64,000 nucleotides of DNA from Xanthostigma xanthostigma (Eukaryota > Arthropoda > Insecta > Raphidioptera > Raphidiidae): NCBI GenBank assembly GCA_963575645.1, contig OY754469.1, positions 37,220,753 through 37,284,752 of the forward strand, in the 5' to 3' direction. Within the stretch, counting starts at the first letter, position 1, and each line of letters begins with the position of its first letter. Below, one piece after another: positions 63,294-64,000 of this stretch. Both the position numbers and the translations under genes were made by a program. The notes below the pieces were generated by a model. The model ran no database searches, was not told where the DNA came from, and worked only from the letters and a program-made list of their open reading frames with translations.

Positions 63294-64000
63294 TGGAATT
63301 ATTTCAATTACTCCTCAATTATCGTCGTATAATTGCAATACCTATAGTCTTAACGATTTTGGACATCCCCTGTTACATTACTTGCATACATATTATATCT
63401 ATGTTAGGTTCACATTTGTGATGAGTATATAGTAAATTGAAAATTCGATTTGGTCAAGGTACGTGCTAATGGTAACATCGTGATGTCGTGTTAGTTCCAA
63501 AGTCTCCAGCGCGGGCAGCACACTACATAATATGTACACATTAGTGTCGCACGGGATTCCCCGGGGCATGCATCTGCCTGCATACACATACACACTGTTA
63601 AGTTTACCTCGATTGTACTATTGGATTAAGGACTTGCATATTGTTTTTTTTTTCAACTATCTTATGCCCATATTCACCGAACACTACTAAAGATAGAAGT
63701 TACTAATCTTAGAACAAATTAATTCGCTAGAATAAATTTTACTTTAAATTCACCAAGCAACCAAGCAAATTAAAAGGTAGAAAAGTTCGTTAAAGAATAA
63801 ATATACACTTCACTATACCTACTCCTTGATCTTTTGTTGAATATTTTGAACCCAGCTCTTTGGTTTGTTACCACACTTGAAATATGAAAATGAAACCCCG
63901 GGACGGATTTTTAAAGTACCATCATTTTTATACATCGGACAACACTAGAAAAACAATAGAAATCGGCCGCACTTTCACAGGCACTCGTGGAACAATGGCG
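63294..64000. other. Right-edge sequence, nothing firmly recognised
   Basis: 63500-63600 is less AT-rich (CAGCGCGGGCAGCACACTAC, TTCCCCGGGGCATGCATCTG). A 64-codon minus frame at 63399-63593 has no known motif. The last 100 bases (GAAATCGGCCGCACTTTCAC) could begin a feature cut by the window edge. Confidence 0.3.

Overview
This looks like an AT-rich intergenic and intronic stretch of an animal nuclear genome, most likely an arthropod and probably an insect. The signs are spliceosomal introns, no operons or ribosome-binding sites, and a dense mix of Helitrons, hAT, PIF/Harbinger, pogo/Tc1-like, TTAA-type and Penelope-like elements, with a decayed non-LTR retrotransposon. I cannot name the species. 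Nearly all short open frames in the window are accidental or belong to repeats.

One host gene can be reconstructed with confidence. It lies on the minus strand between 15877 and 8001. Six coding exons (15877-15625, 14030-13762, 12537-12274, 10519-10388, 9177-8936, 8148-8001) join with consistent phase and GT-AG borders into a 435-residue protein ending in TAA. The protein has an Ala/Gly-rich hydrophobic centre and resembles, from memory, insect proteins with the uncharacterised DUF4781 domain. All five introns carry mobile-element or foldback insertions. A 76-base exon-like segment with strong splice sites (55335-55260, minus) could be a distant upstream exon of this or another gene. Two weaker exon candidates lie at 42869-42917 (plus) and 44063-43977 (minus).

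The rest is a record of nested transposition. (1) 4672-6216: a PIF/Harbinger element (TAA duplication) interrupted by a hAT element (8-bp duplication), itself carrying a 670-bp foldback. (2) 36791-39854: a Helitron carrying a tRNA-Lys-derived SINE-like module, interrupted by an inner Helitron and by a Penelope-like element with a 12-bp duplication, which was itself hit by another Helitron. A clean copy of the outer Helitron is at 59146-59879, and a copy lacking the tRNA module is at 29890-30864. (3) 25417-26156: a Helitron containing a hAT MITE. (4) 41645-42198: a terminal-inverted-repeat element with a broken THAP domain.

The most interesting layer is the Penelope-like material. Two copies retain a GIY-YIG endonuclease end, and insertions share an almost constant 24-nt 5' tag. 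At least six positions carry a hammerhead-ribozyme-like fold (CTGAAGA, stem II, GAAACGTT, closing stem I), often as facing pairs in inverted repeats. The stem pairings are conserved while the stem sequences differ. All of them share one extra unpaired base before stem II, compared with the textbook core.

Tandem arrays occur at 7200-7402, 50600-51345 (105-bp unit) and 52795-53155 (37-bp unit inside a Helitron-like element). Toward the right edge, 62525-63207 holds the frameshifted RNase H and C-terminal end of a non-LTR retrotransposon (minus strand), split by a small Penelope-like insertion.
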